Shown in pieces: positions 15,340 to 24,822 of a DNA stretch of 64,000 bases. The DNA comes from Agromyces sp. Marseille-P2726 (GTDB taxonomy: Bacteria > Actinomycetota > Actinomycetes > Actinomycetales > Microbacteriaceae): the NCBI RefSeq assembly GCF_902809835.1, contig NZ_CADDWM010000015.1, positions 682,001 through 746,000 of the forward strand, in the 5' to 3' direction. Numbering within the stretch: position 1 is the first letter of the stretch; the number at the start of each line of letters is the position of its first letter. The notes beneath the pieces are model-generated. The model was not told the DNA's origin. It ran no database searches and saw only the letters and a list, made by a program, of their open reading frames with translations. The position numbers were made by a program, and so were the translations under genes.

Positions 15340-16611
15340 TCAGGCCGGCGCCGGCTCGCGCTCGGCGATCCGTTCCTCGAGCCATCTCGCGACGCCGGCC
15401 GCGCCCTCCGAAGCCCGGATCTCGCGGCCGATGCGCTGCGCTGCTTGGCGGTACGACGGGTCGGCGAGGATGCGATCGACGGCGACGGCGATTCGCCGCT
15501 CCTCGGGAATCCGCCTGCCCAAGTCGATCCCCACCCCCGACCACGCCACCCTCGCAGCGGTTTCGACCTGATCGCCGAAGCCGGATCCGACCACGATCGG
15601 CACGCCGTAGCCGAGTGCCTCATTGACCGTTCCGAACCCGCCGTTGGTCACGAGCACCGCTGTGCGTTCGAAGAGGCGGTCGTAGGGCAGGTACTCGGCG
15701 GCGAACGCGTTCGGCGGGAGCGCCGGAAGCTCGTCGAGCGGTCGCCCGGCGGTCGCGACGACCACCTGCACGGGACGGTCGGCGAGCGCCCGCAAGGTCG
15801 GGGCGACCAGGCGCTCGAAGTCGTCGTTGAAGCTGGTGCCCTGGGTCACATGGACCACCGGGCGCTCGTCGAGCCGATCCCACCAGTCGGGCAACGGCGC
15901 GAGCGACGGCAGCGAGGGTGCCGGCGGTCCGAAGAACCGCAGGCTCGCCGGCGCGTCGGGCCTCGGATACTCGAAGCTCGTGACCGAGAACTGGGCGAGA
16001 AGGTCGGCGTCGGCGATCGCGTCCATGAACAGCCGCCCGTCGAGACCGGGCGCTCCGATCGAGGCGAGGAGCTTCTCGGCAGATCGGTGTATGGGTCGAA
16101 GTGCGACGTGCTTCGTGAAGGCGGTGAGCAACCGATACCGGCCTCGACGGGCGGCGGTTGTGGCCGGCGGCAGCCCCGGGCCGAACGGCGCGGTGTCGGG
16201 GCCGCTGAGCATGAGGGGGAACACCGAGCAGGAGACGACGATCGGGCGACGCTCAGGCGGGTCGCTCAGCAGCACTCGGGTGCCGATGAAGGCGAGTTCG
16301 TTCACGACGGCGTCGGCCGGCTCTTCGGCGAGCAGCCCGCGAAGCAGCCGCACCTGCGCCGGCACCGCACCGAAGAACACGTGGCGTGTGTGATTGAGGC
16401 TGGCCCGGCCGTTCTCGGGCGGGGTGAGCACGGTGTCGTACTCGGGGGTGAGCGGCACGAACTCAACGCCGATCTTGCGGACGTCGTCGGCGAACGGGAT
16501 GCCGGTCACGAATCGAACGCGCCATCCTCGATCTCGGAGGGCCGAGGCGACGGCGAGCATCGGCCGTACGTGGCCGTATGCCGGAACACTGCAGACGATG
16601 GCCGATGGCAT
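15340..16611 (-). CDS. MGT-type glycosyltransferase (macrolide/UDP-sugar family)
   Basis: GT-B glycosyltransferase of 423 residues, of the family that includes macrolide-inactivating and glycopeptide/polyene glycosyltransferases. The N-terminal PAYGHVRPMLAVASALRDRGWRVRFVT is the acceptor-domain signature, and the C-terminal donor-binding region has VTNGGFGTVNEALGYGVPIVVGSGFGDQVETAARV. The usual HGG of the donor site reads NGG here. The ATG at 16611 has GGGGG upstream and is preferred to the longer frame. It is divergent from a TetR gene across an A+T-rich gap, which suggests inducible, possibly self-protective or detoxifying glycosylation. No biosynthetic cluster is adjacent. Confidence 0.87.
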   Translation of the reverse strand: MPSAIVCSVPAYGHVRPMLAVASALRDRGWRVRFVTGIPFADDVRKIGVEFVPLTPEYDTVLTPPENGRASLNHTRHVFFGAVPAQVRLLRGLLAEEPADAVVNELAFIGTRVLLSDPPERRPIVVSCSVFPLMLSGPDTAPFGPGLPPATTAARRGRYRLLTAFTKHVALRPIHRSAEKLLASIGAPGLDGRLFMDAIADADLLAQFSVTSFEYPRPDAPASLRFFGPPAPSLPSLAPLPDWWDRLDERPVVHVTQGTSFNDDFERLVAPTLRALADRPVQVVVATAGRPLDELPALPPNAFAAEYLPYDRLFERTAVLVTNGGFGTVNEALGYGVPIVVGSGFGDQVETAARVAWSGVGIDLGRRIPEERRIAVAVDRILADPSYRQAAQRIGREIRASEGAAGVARWLEERIAEREPAPA

Positions 16612-16635
16612 GATGACCCCCGATGAATATTTGAT

Positions 16636-16663
16636 CTGTATAGAGTAGTATTCACCTGTATAG
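16636..16663. promoter_or_regulatory. Candidate operator between glycosyltransferase and TetR genes
   Basis: CTGTATAG occurs twice, at 16636-16643 and 16656-16663, exactly 20 bp apart, within the 84-bp divergent gap. Two helical turns of spacing on the same face suits two repressor dimers or a dimer pair. Role is inferred. Confidence 0.5.
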
Positions 16664-16695
16664 CGCACCAGTCAATAGAGAAGTGAGCATTCTTC

Positions 16696-17331
16696 GTGAC
16701 CTCTCGCCCCTACGACTCCACCCTCCGCCGCCGACAAGCCGCCGCGACGAGACAGCGGGTCATCGAGGCCGCGCTGGAGCTCTTCTCGCGCGACGGCTAC
16801 GGCGCCACTTCGGTCGCCCGTATCGCGGAGGTCGCGGGCGTCTCCACTGAGACCGTTCGCACGATCGGCCCGAAGCGCCTGCTGCTCGAGGAGGCGACCG
16901 TGCTGGCCACCTTCGGCACGACCGAGCATCTCGACCTGGGCGACATCACGACCAGTTCCGAAGCGATGGGCGTCGACGTGCACGACGCCGAGAGCTGGCT
17001 CACGGGCATGAGCTCGATCATCGCGCGCCTGAACGCGCAGGCGGCCGGCATCTTCCGTGCCTTCGCCTCCGCGGCGGCAGACGATCCCGAGATCGCGGAA
17101 AGCTGGGCCGCCCAGCAGCGAACCGTGCGCAGCGCCTGGGTCGAGTTCATCGCCTGGCTCGACCGTCAGGGGTGGATCACCTCATCGGCCGACCGAGACG
17201 ACCTCGCGACGACCGTCTGGCTGCTCACGCTCGCCGACACCTATTCCCGGATCGTGGTCACCGGTGTCGATGACGACCGCTACCGACGCTGGCTCGAGGC
17301 GTCCTTGCGCGACCTGCTCTTCCCGAGCTGA
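16696..17331 (+). CDS. TetR/AcrR-family transcriptional regulator
   Basis: A 211-residue repressor. The HTH is at about residues 18-62 (RVIEAALELFSRDGYGATSVARIAEVAGVSTETVRTIGPKRLLL). TVRTIG replaces the usual tyrosine-containing YYHF turn. The start is GTG 16696. It is transcribed away from the glycosyltransferase and most likely represses both genes from the shared gap. Its stop lies 6 nt from the end of smpB, with which it converges. The ligand is unknown; a glycosylatable aromatic or macrolide compound is a guess from context only. Confidence 0.88.
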   Translation: MTSRPYDSTLRRRQAAATRQRVIEAALELFSRDGYGATSVARIAEVAGVSTETVRTIGPKRLLLEEATVLATFGTTEHLDLGDITTSSEAMGVDVHDAESWLTGMSSIIARLNAQAAGIFRAFASAAADDPEIAESWAAQQRTVRSAWVEFIAWLDRQGWITSSADRDDLATTVWLLTLADTYSRIVVTGVDDDRYRRWLEASLRDLLFPS

Positions 17332-17337
17332 ATGCGC

Positions 17338-17814
17338 TCACTCGCCGAGGTGCCGGCGGCTCGCGATCGCGCGATCGGCCTCGCGCTTGTCCTGCCGCTC
17401 GCGCAGCGCCTGGCGCTTGTCGTACTCGCGCTTGCCCTTTGCGACCGCGATCTCGACCTTGGCGCGACCGTCGACGAAGTAGATCTGCAGGGGGACGATG
17501 GTGTAGCCGCCCTCCTTGGTCTTGTGGCTGATCTTCACGATCTCCTGCTTGTGCAGCAGCAGCTTGCGCTTGCGCCTCGGAGCGTGGTTGTTCCACGTTC
17601 CCTCGGTGTACTCGGGGATGTGCACGGCATCGAGCCACATCTCGCCGCCGTCGACGAACGCGTACCCGTCGACGAGCGACGCACGCCCCTCACGCAGCGA
17701 CTTCACCTCGGTGCCCGTCAGCACGAGGCCCGCCTCATAGGTGTCCTCGATGAGGTAGTCGTGCCGCGCCTTGCGGTTGGTCGCGACGACCTTCTGACCG
17801 CGTTCCTTGGGCAC
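17338..17814 (-). CDS. smpB: SsrA-binding protein SmpB
   Basis: Partner of tmRNA in trans-translation; 158 residues, normal length. The family hallmarks are visible: [31 protein letters not shown] (about 11-41), [23 protein letters not shown]-rich KRKLLLHK, and the C-terminal helical tail [15 protein letters not shown] that enters the decoding centre. It follows ftsX on the same strand after 119 nt that contain a perfect palindrome. Its RNA partner ssrA is 3.6 kb away, separated by four unrelated genes. Confidence 0.98.
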   Translation of the reverse strand: MPKERGQKVVATNRKARHDYLIEDTYEAGLVLTGTEVKSLREGRASLVDGYAFVDGGEMWLDAVHIPEYTEGTWNNHAPRRKRKLLLHKQEIVKISHKTKEGGYTIVPLQIYFVDGRAKVEIAVAKGKREYDKRQALRERQDKREADRAIASRRHLGE

Positions 17815-17844
17815 GGCTCGCTCCTTGCGTTCTCGTGGCGATGA

Positions 17845-17864
17845 CGGATGCCCCGGGGCATCCG
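17845..17864. terminator. Perfect 20-bp palindrome between ftsX and smpB
   Basis: CGGATGCCCC followed by its exact reverse complement. A hairpin in the ftsX-smpB gap, without a T-run, that could be a terminator or processing site. It is built from the heptamer GGATGCC/GGCATCC that recurs through the window. Confidence 0.5.
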
Positions 17865-17933
17865 GAGCAGCCGTTCAGTCTAGCTCACAGAGCCCGCCCG
17901 GGTGGCCCGGGAGCGGCAGCGGGCAGCAGGCAC

Positions 17934-18845
17934 TCAGACCTTCAGGTAGCGGGTGATGGCGATGCCCGCGGAGATCGCGGCGAGCAGCACGCCCACGGCG
18001 AGGAGCAGCGGGGCCACGATGAGCGCGTCGCCGAGGTCGACGAACGTGAACGACAGGCTCTCGGCGAGGTATCCCTGCACGAAGAACTGCACGATGGCCA
18101 CGACGGCCGCAGCCGCGAGGAGCGACCCGAGCAATCCGGCGAACACGCCCTCGAGCACGAACGGCGTCTGGATGAACCGGTTGGATGCCCCGACGAGGCG
18201 CATGATGCCGAGCTCGCGTCGTCGAGAGAATGCCGACAGGCGGATCGTCGTCGCGATGAGCAGGGCCGCTGCGACGAGCATGATGGCGGCGATGGCGATG
18301 GCGGTGTAGCTCGCCGCGTTCAGCACGTCGAAGATCTGGTCGAGGTACCGGCGTTGGTCGACGACCTGTTCGACGCCGGCGAGCCCGGCGAGGCTCTCGA
18401 CGAGCACCGCGGCCTGCGACGGATCGACCAGGTTGACCCAGAACGTCTCGTTCAGCACCTCGGGTGTGACGTACTCGGCGGCGGGCGTGCCCTCGAACTG
18501 CTCCTGGAAGTTCTCGTACGCCTGCTGGTGATCCTCGAAGTAGAACTCGTCGATGAACGGCTCCAGCGTGTCGGAGGAGAGCTGCGTCTCGACGGCGGCC
18601 TTCTGCTCCTCGGTCGCCTCGCCGTCGGTGCAGCCGGCCGCGGTCGACACGGTGGTGCAGAGGTAGACGGCGACCTGGGCGCGGTCGTACCAGTAGTTCT
18701 TCATCTGGGCGATCTGGAGCTGCATCAGCGCGGCGGTGCCGACGAACGTCAGCGAGATGAACGTCACCAGCACGACGGACACGACCATCGAGGCGTTGCG
18801 ACGCAGCCCATTCGCCGCCTCGGCGAGCACCAGCCCGAGTCTCAT
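17934..18845 (-). CDS. ftsX: Cell division protein FtsX
   Basis: Membrane subunit of the FtsEX complex, which couples divisome state to peptidoglycan hydrolases outside the membrane. The 303-residue protein has one N-terminal helix (about 20-42), a large extracytoplasmic domain of about 43-170 with the two cysteines typical of actinobacterial FtsX ([16 protein letters not shown]), and three C-terminal helices in the FtsX/MacB permease fold including [19 protein letters not shown]. Start overlaps the ftsE stop by four bases (ATGA). Confidence 0.97.
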   Translation of the reverse strand: MRLGLVLAEAANGLRRNASMVVSVVLVTFISLTFVGTAALMQLQIAQMKNYWYDRAQVAVYLCTTVSTAAGCTDGEATEEQKAAVETQLSSDTLEPFIDEFYFEDHQQAYENFQEQFEGTPAAEYVTPEVLNETFWVNLVDPSQAAVLVESLAGLAGVEQVVDQRRYLDQIFDVLNAASYTAIAIAAIMLVAAALLIATTIRLSAFSRRRELGIMRLVGASNRFIQTPFVLEGVFAGLLGSLLAAAAVVAIVQFFVQGYLAESLSFTFVDLGDALIVAPLLLAVGVLLAAISAGIAITRYLKV

Positions 18846-20068
18846 TTCGTCGGACCCACTTCCTGGTCGTCGTCGCCCTCACGTGGCCCGCTCGGGGCTC
18901 GGAGTCCCAGTCGCTGTGCGAGGGTGAGGTGTTCGGATGCCGCACCCTCGTGCCGGCCCGCGGCCGTCGCGTCGTCCCCGCTGTGCCCTGCCGCCGCGCC
19001 GTCGGGCATGACGGGCACCGACGCGGTCGCTGCCGCGGTGATGGCGGCCGCGGCATCCGTCACCTCGTCGCGTTCCTCGGGCTCGACGTACAGCGGTTGC
19101 TTCTCCTCCATCAACTTCTTGCCGACCTTCGGCGCCGCCGCGGGCTTCTTGCGGGGCTTCGCCGGCGTGGTGCCGCCCGACTCGGGGCCGCGCTTCGCCG
19201 CTGCTGCCGTCGTCGACGCGGCCGCGACGGTCGCACCGGCGGGCGACGACGCGGCGTCGGCGATCACGGCCGCGACACCATCGGACGGGATCTCCTCGGC
19301 TGCGGGTTCGGCCTCGCCGGACACCCCCGCGACCGGCTCGGACATCTCACCCGGCTCGGGCTCGTCGACCCCGGCGTCGTCGAGCGCCGCGCCGTACCCC
19401 GACCCGCGCTCGTCACGCACCACCTCGCCGGCAGAGAGCTCGATCACGCGGCGCTGCATCTCGTCGACGATGCCCGCCTCGTGCGTGGCCATGACGACGG
19501 TCGTGCCACCGGCGTTGATGCGTTCGAGGAGGGTCATGATGCCGGCACTCGTGACGGGATCGAGGTTGCCGGTGGGCTCGTCGGCGAGCAGGATCTGCGG
19601 CTTGTTCACGATGGCCCGCGCGATGGCGACCCGCTGCTGTTCGCCGCCCGAGAGCTCATGCGGCATCCGCTTGCCCTTGCCGTCGAGGCCGACGAGCCGC
19701 AGGGTCTCGGGGACCGCTGACTGGATGAATCCGCGGGACTTGCCGATCACCCGCAGCGTGAACGCCACGTTCTCGTACGCGTTCTTGTTGGGCAGGAGGC
19801 GGAAGTCCTGGAAGACGACTCCGAGGTCGCGCCGGAAGTACGGCACCTTGCGGCTCGAGATGCGCCCGAGGTCCTGTCCGAGCACGTGGATCTTGCCCGT
19901 GCTCGGCTTCTCCTCCTTCAGGATCAGCCGGAGGAAGCTCGACTTGCCGGATCCGGAGGCGCCCACCAGGAACACGAACTCGCCGCGGAGGATCTCGACA
20001 TCGATGTCGTGAAGGGCGGGCCGGGACTGACCGGGGTAGGTCTTGGTGACGGAGTCGAATCGGATCAT
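18842..20068 (-). CDS. ftsE: Cell division ATP-binding protein FtsE with long C-terminal extension
   Basis: ABC-type ATPase partner of FtsX. The core of about 230 residues is standard: Walker [10 protein letters not shown] (about 36), Q-loop VFQDFRLL (about 86), signature LSGGEQQR (about 139), Walker [14 protein letters not shown] (about 160), and MATHEAGIV. It then continues for about 178 residues (total 408; the usual size is about 229), rich in Ala, Pro, Glu and Asp with a late basic [16 protein letters not shown] patch, and is predicted to be disordered. A TAGGCT hexamer at 20078-20083 is 9 nt before the ATG. Confidence 0.96.
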   Translation of the reverse strand: MIRFDSVTKTYPGQSRPALHDIDVEILRGEFVFLVGASGSGKSSFLRLILKEEKPSTGKIHVLGQDLGRISSRKVPYFRRDLGVVFQDFRLLPNKNAYENVAFTLRVIGKSRGFIQSAVPETLRLVGLDGKGKRMPHELSGGEQQRVAIARAIVNKPQILLADEPTGNLDPVTSAGIMTLLERINAGGTTVVMATHEAGIVDEMQRRVIELSAGEVVRDERGSGYGAALDDAGVDEPEPGEMSEPVAGVSGEAEPAAEEIPSDGVAAVIADAASSPAGATVAAASTTAAAAKRGPESGGTTPAKPRKKPAAAPKVGKKLMEEKQPLYVEPEERDEVTDAAAAITAAATASVPVMPDGAAAGHSGDDATAAGRHEGAASEHLTLAQRLGLRAPSGPREGDDDQEVGPTK

Positions 20069-20242
20069 TTCGGATCGAGCCTAAGCAGCCTGCCGCCGAT
20101 CGTCGCCTGCGACTCGCCCAACTCTCAGGTTGGGCGAGCGCCCCTGGCTGGCGGGATCCCGCGACGCGGCGCGAAACACGTGCGCGAAGCGCGCGGCATC
20201 CGTAAGTTGGATCTCGGAGCGACCACGACCGGAGGAGGCGTG

Positions 20243-20992
20243 ATGACCGTTCCCTTCATCGGTATCGTGGCCGATCGCAAGTCCGCGAGTTCGGGCGCCT
20301 GGGTCGACATCCCGACCGACGGGATTCCGCACGCGTATGTCGCGGCGATCGAGGAGGCGGGCGGGGCGCCGTTGCTGTTTCCCAGCATCGACGTGCACCT
20401 GGACGACCTCGCACGGCTGCTCGACCTCGTCGACGGACTGTTCCTTCCCGGCGGGCGCGACCTCGACGCCGCGCTCTACGGGAGCGAGGCGCACCCGTCG
20501 AACGACCCGCCGCTGCGGGTGCGTGATGAGCTCGAGATCGCCCTCACCCGGCTCGCACGCGACCGTGGGATGCCGGTGCTCGGCGCGTGTCGGGGAATGC
20601 AGGTCATCAACGTCGCCCTCGGGGGCACGCTCGAGCAACACCTCGGCGACCGGCTCGACCTCACCCCGCACCGCGACGTGTACGGCACACACACCTCCCA
20701 CCCGGTCTCGATCGCCCCTGGCACGCTGCTCAGCGGCATCACGCACGAGCTCGAGTTCGACATCTCCTCGCATCACCACCAGGGCGTCGACCGGCTCGGC
20801 GAGGGCCTCATCGCGTCGGCGAACGCGCCCGACGGGGTCATCGAGGCGATCGAGGCGACGGATGGCGCGTTCTGCCTCGGGGTGCAGTGGCATCCCGAAG
20901 AACGCCTCGATCCCGAGGGCATCGCACTCATCCGGGCGTTCATCGCGGCCGCGCGTACGCGGTCGCGCGCGAAGTACGCGATGGTGTCGTAG
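20243..20992 (+). CDS. Class I glutamine amidotransferase-like hydrolase (gamma-glutamyl-GABA hydrolase family)
   Basis: Peptidase C26/PuuD-type hydrolase, 249 residues, that cleaves a gamma-glutamyl amide. The nucleophile is the Cys in GACRGMQVINVALGG (about 115), with HHHQGVD and the catalytic His-x-Glu pair in VQWHPEE (about 220). Substrate-side GLFLPGGRDLDAALYG is typical of the family. The ATG has GGAGGAGG 4-11 nt upstream. It lies on the opposite strand between prfB and ftsE, interrupting a cluster usually contiguous in actinobacteria. Polyamine or glutamyl-amide catabolism is the general role; no pathway genes are adjacent. Confidence 0.88.
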   Translation: MTVPFIGIVADRKSASSGAWVDIPTDGIPHAYVAAIEEAGGAPLLFPSIDVHLDDLARLLDLVDGLFLPGGRDLDAALYGSEAHPSNDPPLRVRDELEIALTRLARDRGMPVLGACRGMQVINVALGGTLEQHLGDRLDLTPHRDVYGTHTSHPVSIAPGTLLSGITHELEFDISSHHHQGVDRLGEGLIASANAPDGVIEAIEATDGAFCLGVQWHPEERLDPEGIALIRAFIAAARTRSRAKYAMVS

Positions 20993-21041
20993 GGCGGAAC
21001 TGAGGCCAGCCCCAAGCCGGTCTCGGCGGTGCTGACCTCAC

Positions 21042-22148
21042 CTAGTCGTGCTTCTGCTTGCGCCACTTGATGCCGGCGGCGATGAACCCGTCGAGGTCGC
21101 CGTCGAACACTTGACTCGGGTTGCCGACCTCGTACTCGGTGCGCAGGTCTTTCACCATCTGGTAGGGCGCGAGCACGTAGGAGCGCATCTGGTCGCCCCA
21201 GCTCGCGGTGATGTTGCCGGCGAGCTCCTTCTTCTGCGCGGCCTCCTGCTCCTTCTGCAGCAGAAGCAGGCGTGACTGCAGCACACGCATCGCAGCGGCT
21301 CGGTTCTGGATCTGCGACTTCTCGTTCTGCATCGAGACGACGATGCCGGTGGGCAGGTGCGTGATGCGCACGGCGGAGTCGGTCGTGTTGACCGACTGCC
21401 CACCGGGGCCCGACGAACGGAAGACGTCGACCCGGATGTCGCTCTCGGGGATGTCGACCTCCTGCGCCTCCTCCATGAGCGGGATGACCTCGACGGCCGC
21501 GAAGCTCGTCTGCCGCTTGCCCGCCGCACCGAACGGGCTCATGCGTACCAGGCGATGCGTGCCGGCCTCGACGCTCAGCGTTCCGAACGCGTACGGCGCG
21601 TCGATCTCGAAGGTGGCCGACTTGATGCCCGCCTCCTCGGCGTAGCTCGTGTCCATGACCGTGGCGCTGTGGCCGTGCTTCTCGGCCCAACGCAGGTACA
21701 TGCGCATGAGCATCTCGGCGAAGTCGGCGGCGTCGACACCGCCCGCGCCTGCGCGGATCGTCACGACGGCCGGGCGGTCGTCCCACTCGCCGTCGAGGAG
21801 CGTCTGCACCTCGAGGTCGCCGATGGTCTTCTGCAGTGCAGCGAGCTCATTCCGTGCCTCGGCGGCGGTCTCCTCGTCGCCGGCCTCCTGGGCGAGCTCG
21901 ACGAGCACCTCGAGGTCGTCGAGGCGGGCGTCGATGCTCTTGACCCGGGCGAGTTCGGACTGCCGGTGGCTCAGCGCACTGGTCACCTTCTGCGCGTTCT
22001 CGGGGTCGTCCCACAGGTCGGGGGCACCGGCAAGCTCTGAGAGCCGGGCGATCTCGGCCTCGAGGGCGTCGACGTCGACGACGGCACGGATGTCGCGGAA
22101 GGTGGAGCGCAGCGACGCGATGTCCTGCGAGAGATCAAGATCCAACAT
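21042..22148 (-). CDS. prfB: Peptide chain release factor 2
   Basis: Terminates translation at TGA and TAA codons; 368 residues. The peptidyl-hydrolysis motif is [10 protein letters not shown] (about 239-248), and the stop-codon recognition tripeptide SPF is in [10 protein letters not shown] (about 206). The frame is continuous, with no programmed frameshift as found in enterobacteria. A TAGGCT hexamer (22158-22163) and the sequence GGGGAGG precede the ATG. The gene is the first of the prfB-ftsE-ftsX-smpB order on the minus strand. Confidence 0.98.
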   Translation of the reverse strand: MLDLDLSQDIASLRSTFRDIRAVVDVDALEAEIARLSELAGAPDLWDDPENAQKVTSALSHRQSELARVKSIDARLDDLEVLVELAQEAGDEETAAEARNELAALQKTIGDLEVQTLLDGEWDDRPAVVTIRAGAGGVDAADFAEMLMRMYLRWAEKHGHSATVMDTSYAEEAGIKSATFEIDAPYAFGTLSVEAGTHRLVRMSPFGAAGKRQTSFAAVEVIPLMEEAQEVDIPESDIRVDVFRSSGPGGQSVNTTDSAVRITHLPTGIVVSMQNEKSQIQNRAAAMRVLQSRLLLLQKEQEAAQKKELAGNITASWGDQMRSYVLAPYQMVKDLRTEYEVGNPSQVFDGDLDGFIAAGIKWRKQKHD

Positions 22149-22254
22149 GGCCTCCCCAGCCTAGTCGCGCAGCATCCGCCGCAGGGCCGGTGAAGCACCC
22201 GGCGGCTGGCGCCCGGTGTCAGGGTGACCGCCACGTCGGTGTAGTTTCGACGTG

Positions 22255-23559
22255 ATGACCGACGCGACGCCTGCATTCACCTGGCGTTCGATCATCCTCC
22301 CGGCGTACCTGCCGACGTTCCTCTTCTCACTCGGCGAAGGGGCCATGATCCCGGTCATCCCCATCGTCGCGACCGACCGGGGCGCGTCGCTCGCGATCGC
22401 GGGTCTCATCGCGGCAATGCTCATGGTCGGCCAGCTCATCGGCGACCTCCCTGCCGGGGCACTCGTCGCGCGCATCGGCGAGCGGAACGCGATGATCGGC
22501 GCGGCCATGCTCGCGGTCGTGGGCATCCTCATCGCCCTCGTGTCGGTGACCCTGCTCGCACTCGGCGTCGGCGTGCTCCTGCTCGGGCTCGCGACGGCGG
22601 TGTTCGGGCTCGCTCGCCACGCGTTCCTCACGAGCTACGTGCCGGTGCGCGTTCGCGCCCGCGCGCTGTCGACGCTCGGCGGAGTGTTCCGAGGCGGCTG
22701 GGCTCTCGGTCCGTTCGCCGCCGCGGCGCTGATCGCGTGGACGGGCTCGTCCGAGGTCGTGTTCTGGATGCTCGTCGCGTCGTGCTTCGCCGTCGTCGCC
22801 GTGCTGCTGCTGTTGCCCGACCCCGAACGGGTGTTCGGGGCCGCGCGGCTCGCACGAGCGGCATCCGTCAGCGATGGCGCGCGCACCGTCGGTGAGGCCG
22901 AGGCGGATGCCGCGTCGCACGGCGTGTTCCGGGCGATCGTGCGCCATCGCGCTGTGCTGCTGCGCGTCGGCAGCGGAGTCGGGGTGCTCGCCGCGATCCG
23001 CGCGAGCCGCACCGTGATCCTGCCGCTGTGGGCGGTGTCGATCGGGATGGCCCCCGAAGCGGCGGCGCTCGTCATCGGCCTGTCGGCGGCGATCGACTTC
23101 GCGCTGTTCTACGTGAGCGGTCAGGTCATGGACCGGTTCGGCCGACTCTGGGGCGCGATTCCGGGACTGGTCGGCCTCGGCGCCGGGCACCTGGTGCTCG
23201 CGTTCACGCACGACGTGCCCGGGAACGAGATCTGGTTCACGGCGGTCGCGGTGGTGTTCGGCCTGGCGAACGGCCTGACGAGCGGCGTCATCCTCACGCT
23301 CGGCGCCGACCTCGCACCGAAGGCGAATCCGGCGCCGTTCCTCGGCGCGTTCCGCACGATCGCCGATGCCGGCGGCGCGGCGGCGCCGCTCATCATCGCC
23401 GGACTGACCTCTGCCCTGTCCATCATGGTCGCTACGGGTGCGATGGGCGTGCTTGCGTTCGTCGGCGCCGGAATCCTGTGGCGCTACGTGCCCCGGTTCG
23501 TGCCGCCGCGGCCGCGGCGTCCGCGACGGCCCGGGCCTGCGTCTGCACCGCCGGCATGA
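22255..23559 (+). CDS. MFS transporter
   Basis: Major facilitator of about 434 residues with twelve hydrophobic segments in two halves. The family motif between helices 2 and 3 is seen as DLPAGALVARIGERNAMIGA (about 65-85), and an equivalent turn VMDRFGRLWG is in the second half. Between the halves is a charged loop of about 30 residues. ATG at 22255 lies 7 nt after TAGTTT and is preferred; an adjacent GTG at 22252 is the alternative. Probably a drug or metabolite exporter; substrate unknown. Divergent from prfB. Confidence 0.92.
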   Translation: MTDATPAFTWRSIILPAYLPTFLFSLGEGAMIPVIPIVATDRGASLAIAGLIAAMLMVGQLIGDLPAGALVARIGERNAMIGAAMLAVVGILIALVSVTLLALGVGVLLLGLATAVFGLARHAFLTSYVPVRVRARALSTLGGVFRGGWALGPFAAAALIAWTGSSEVVFWMLVASCFAVVAVLLLLPDPERVFGAARLARAASVSDGARTVGEAEADAASHGVFRAIVRHRAVLLRVGSGVGVLAAIRASRTVILPLWAVSIGMAPEAAALVIGLSAAIDFALFYVSGQVMDRFGRLWGAIPGLVGLGAGHLVLAFTHDVPGNEIWFTAVAVVFGLANGLTSGVILTLGADLAPKANPAPFLGAFRTIADAGGAAAPLIIAGLTSALSIMVATGAMGVLAFVGAGILWRYVPRFVPPRPRRPRRPGPASAPPA

Positions 23560-23569
23560 TTCCAGCGGC

Positions 23570-24532
23570 TCAGCCGAGCCGATCGAGGGCGGCTTCGGCG
23601 GCCTCGACGTCATCGCGGGCGCGATCGACGGCGACGGCCGCCTTCGCGCGTACCCGCTCGGCGTCACGCTCGTCGCGCTCGGCGGCGGCGATCTCGGTGC
23701 GAAGCTCCTTCAGGCGCGCCTCGAGGTCGTGGCGTTCGTCGCGAAGCTCGTCGGCGTTCCACTCGGCGGCGTGCAGCAGGTCCTCCGCCTCGGCGAGTGC
23801 ACGATCGGCCGCCTCGGCACGGTCTCGTGCGTCGCGCAGGTCGGCCTCCGCCTGCTCGCGAGCAGCCCGCGCCGCGGCATCCCGCTCCTTCTCTGCGGCG
23901 CGCTCAGCCGCTTCGCGATCTTCGTCGCTCTCGCCCTTACGCGCAGCCGGCTTCTTCCCCGACGCCTTGCCGCGCGCGGCCGGTCGCCGCTTCGTGGGGC
24001 CCGCAACGGATGCCTCGCCCGCCACCGCCCCGTCGAGGTCGACCTCCTCGAACCCGACGGCCTGGAGGCTCCGAACGAGGCGGCCGGAACGCACCGCGGC
24101 CTCGGCGGCCTCGTCGACGGTACCGGCGATCAGGGTCTGCTCGACCTCGTCGAGCACGGCGCGCGAGGGCGAGCGGTCGGCGGCATCCGCCAGCTCGGTC
24201 GCGAGGGCGAGCAGCGCCGACACCAGCTTGCGGCGCTGCGAGCCGAGGGTCGTGAGCGCCCGGCCGTCGCCGTGCGCCTGCGCCTCCCGCAGTTCCGCGC
24301 CGAGGTCGAACAGCTCGTCGACCTGCGCGGCGTGCTCGCGCACGAGGCGGTTCACGATCCAGGCGGCCGGGGAGGGCTTCTTCAGCTGCGTGATGCGGTC
24401 GGACAGTTCGCGGTCGTCGTCCTTCGCCGCCTTGGCGCGGGCGTTGCGCGCCGCCGTGAACTCGTCGGGCACGAGGTCGTAGAGCTCGTCGGCCACAGCG
24501 GTGAGCGCGTCGGTCGCCATGGGTTCCATCAT
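23570..24532 (-). CDS. Coiled-coil protein of unknown function
   Basis: A 320-residue protein, not recognised beyond its shape. The N-terminal half (about 1-160) is folded and helical with the strongly conserved-looking start LYDLVPDEFTAARNARAKAAK and SPAAWIVNRLVREH. The C-terminal part from about 195 onward is a long Ala/Glu/Arg heptad-like coiled coil. No membrane segment or signal peptide. The start could be the ATG at 24532 or four codons later. It converges with the MFS gene (10 nt). Such proteins recur in Microbacteriaceae. Confidence 0.75.
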   Translation of the reverse strand: MMEPMATDALTAVADELYDLVPDEFTAARNARAKAAKDDDRELSDRITQLKKPSPAAWIVNRLVREHAAQVDELFDLGAELREAQAHGDGRALTTLGSQRRKLVSALLALATELADAADRSPSRAVLDEVEQTLIAGTVDEAAEAAVRSGRLVRSLQAVGFEEVDLDGAVAGEASVAGPTKRRPAARGKASGKKPAARKGESDEDREAAERAAEKERDAAARAAREQAEADLRDARDRAEAADRALAEAEDLLHAAEWNADELRDERHDLEARLKELRTEIAAAERDERDAERVRAKAAVAVDRARDDVEAAEAALDRLG

Positions 24533-24544
24533 GGCGCGGCTCGT

Positions 24545-24820
24545 TCACCTCCTGAAGAGGAACGCTCCGAGCAGCACCGCCTGACTCAGGGCGACGAACG
24601 CGCCGATGACGATGGCGGTGAGCGACACCCACGATGGGCCGGTGCTCGGGTCCTGCTTCAGCTTGCGCCGCGCGAGCACGCCGAGCACGACCGCGGCAGC
24701 ACCGAGCACGATGGCGCCGACAGCGGGGAGGAAGAACGCGCCGACGGCGAGGATCAGGCCGATGATCGCGAGCAGCGACGTGCGACGCGGCGACGCGCTG
24801 CCGAACCGGTCGGTGCTCAC
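24545..24820 (-). CDS. DUF4190-like small membrane protein
   Basis: A 91-residue membrane protein with two hydrophobic segments, about 17-44 and 63-88, joined by the basic ARRKLKQDPSTGPSW. The pattern (helix with GxxLxxxA, then RRxLKQ, then helix) resembles the DUF4190 group. Start is the GTG at 24820, two bases after the stop of the upstream PPOX gene; the frame is open much further upstream but lacks coding character. Likely co-transcribed with that gene. Function unknown. Confidence 0.78.
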   Translation of the reverse strand: MSTDRFGSASPRRTSLLAIIGLILAVGAFFLPAVGAIVLGAAAVVLGVLARRKLKQDPSTGPSWVSLTAIVIGAFVALSQAVLLGAFLFRR

Positions 24821-24822
24821 CG

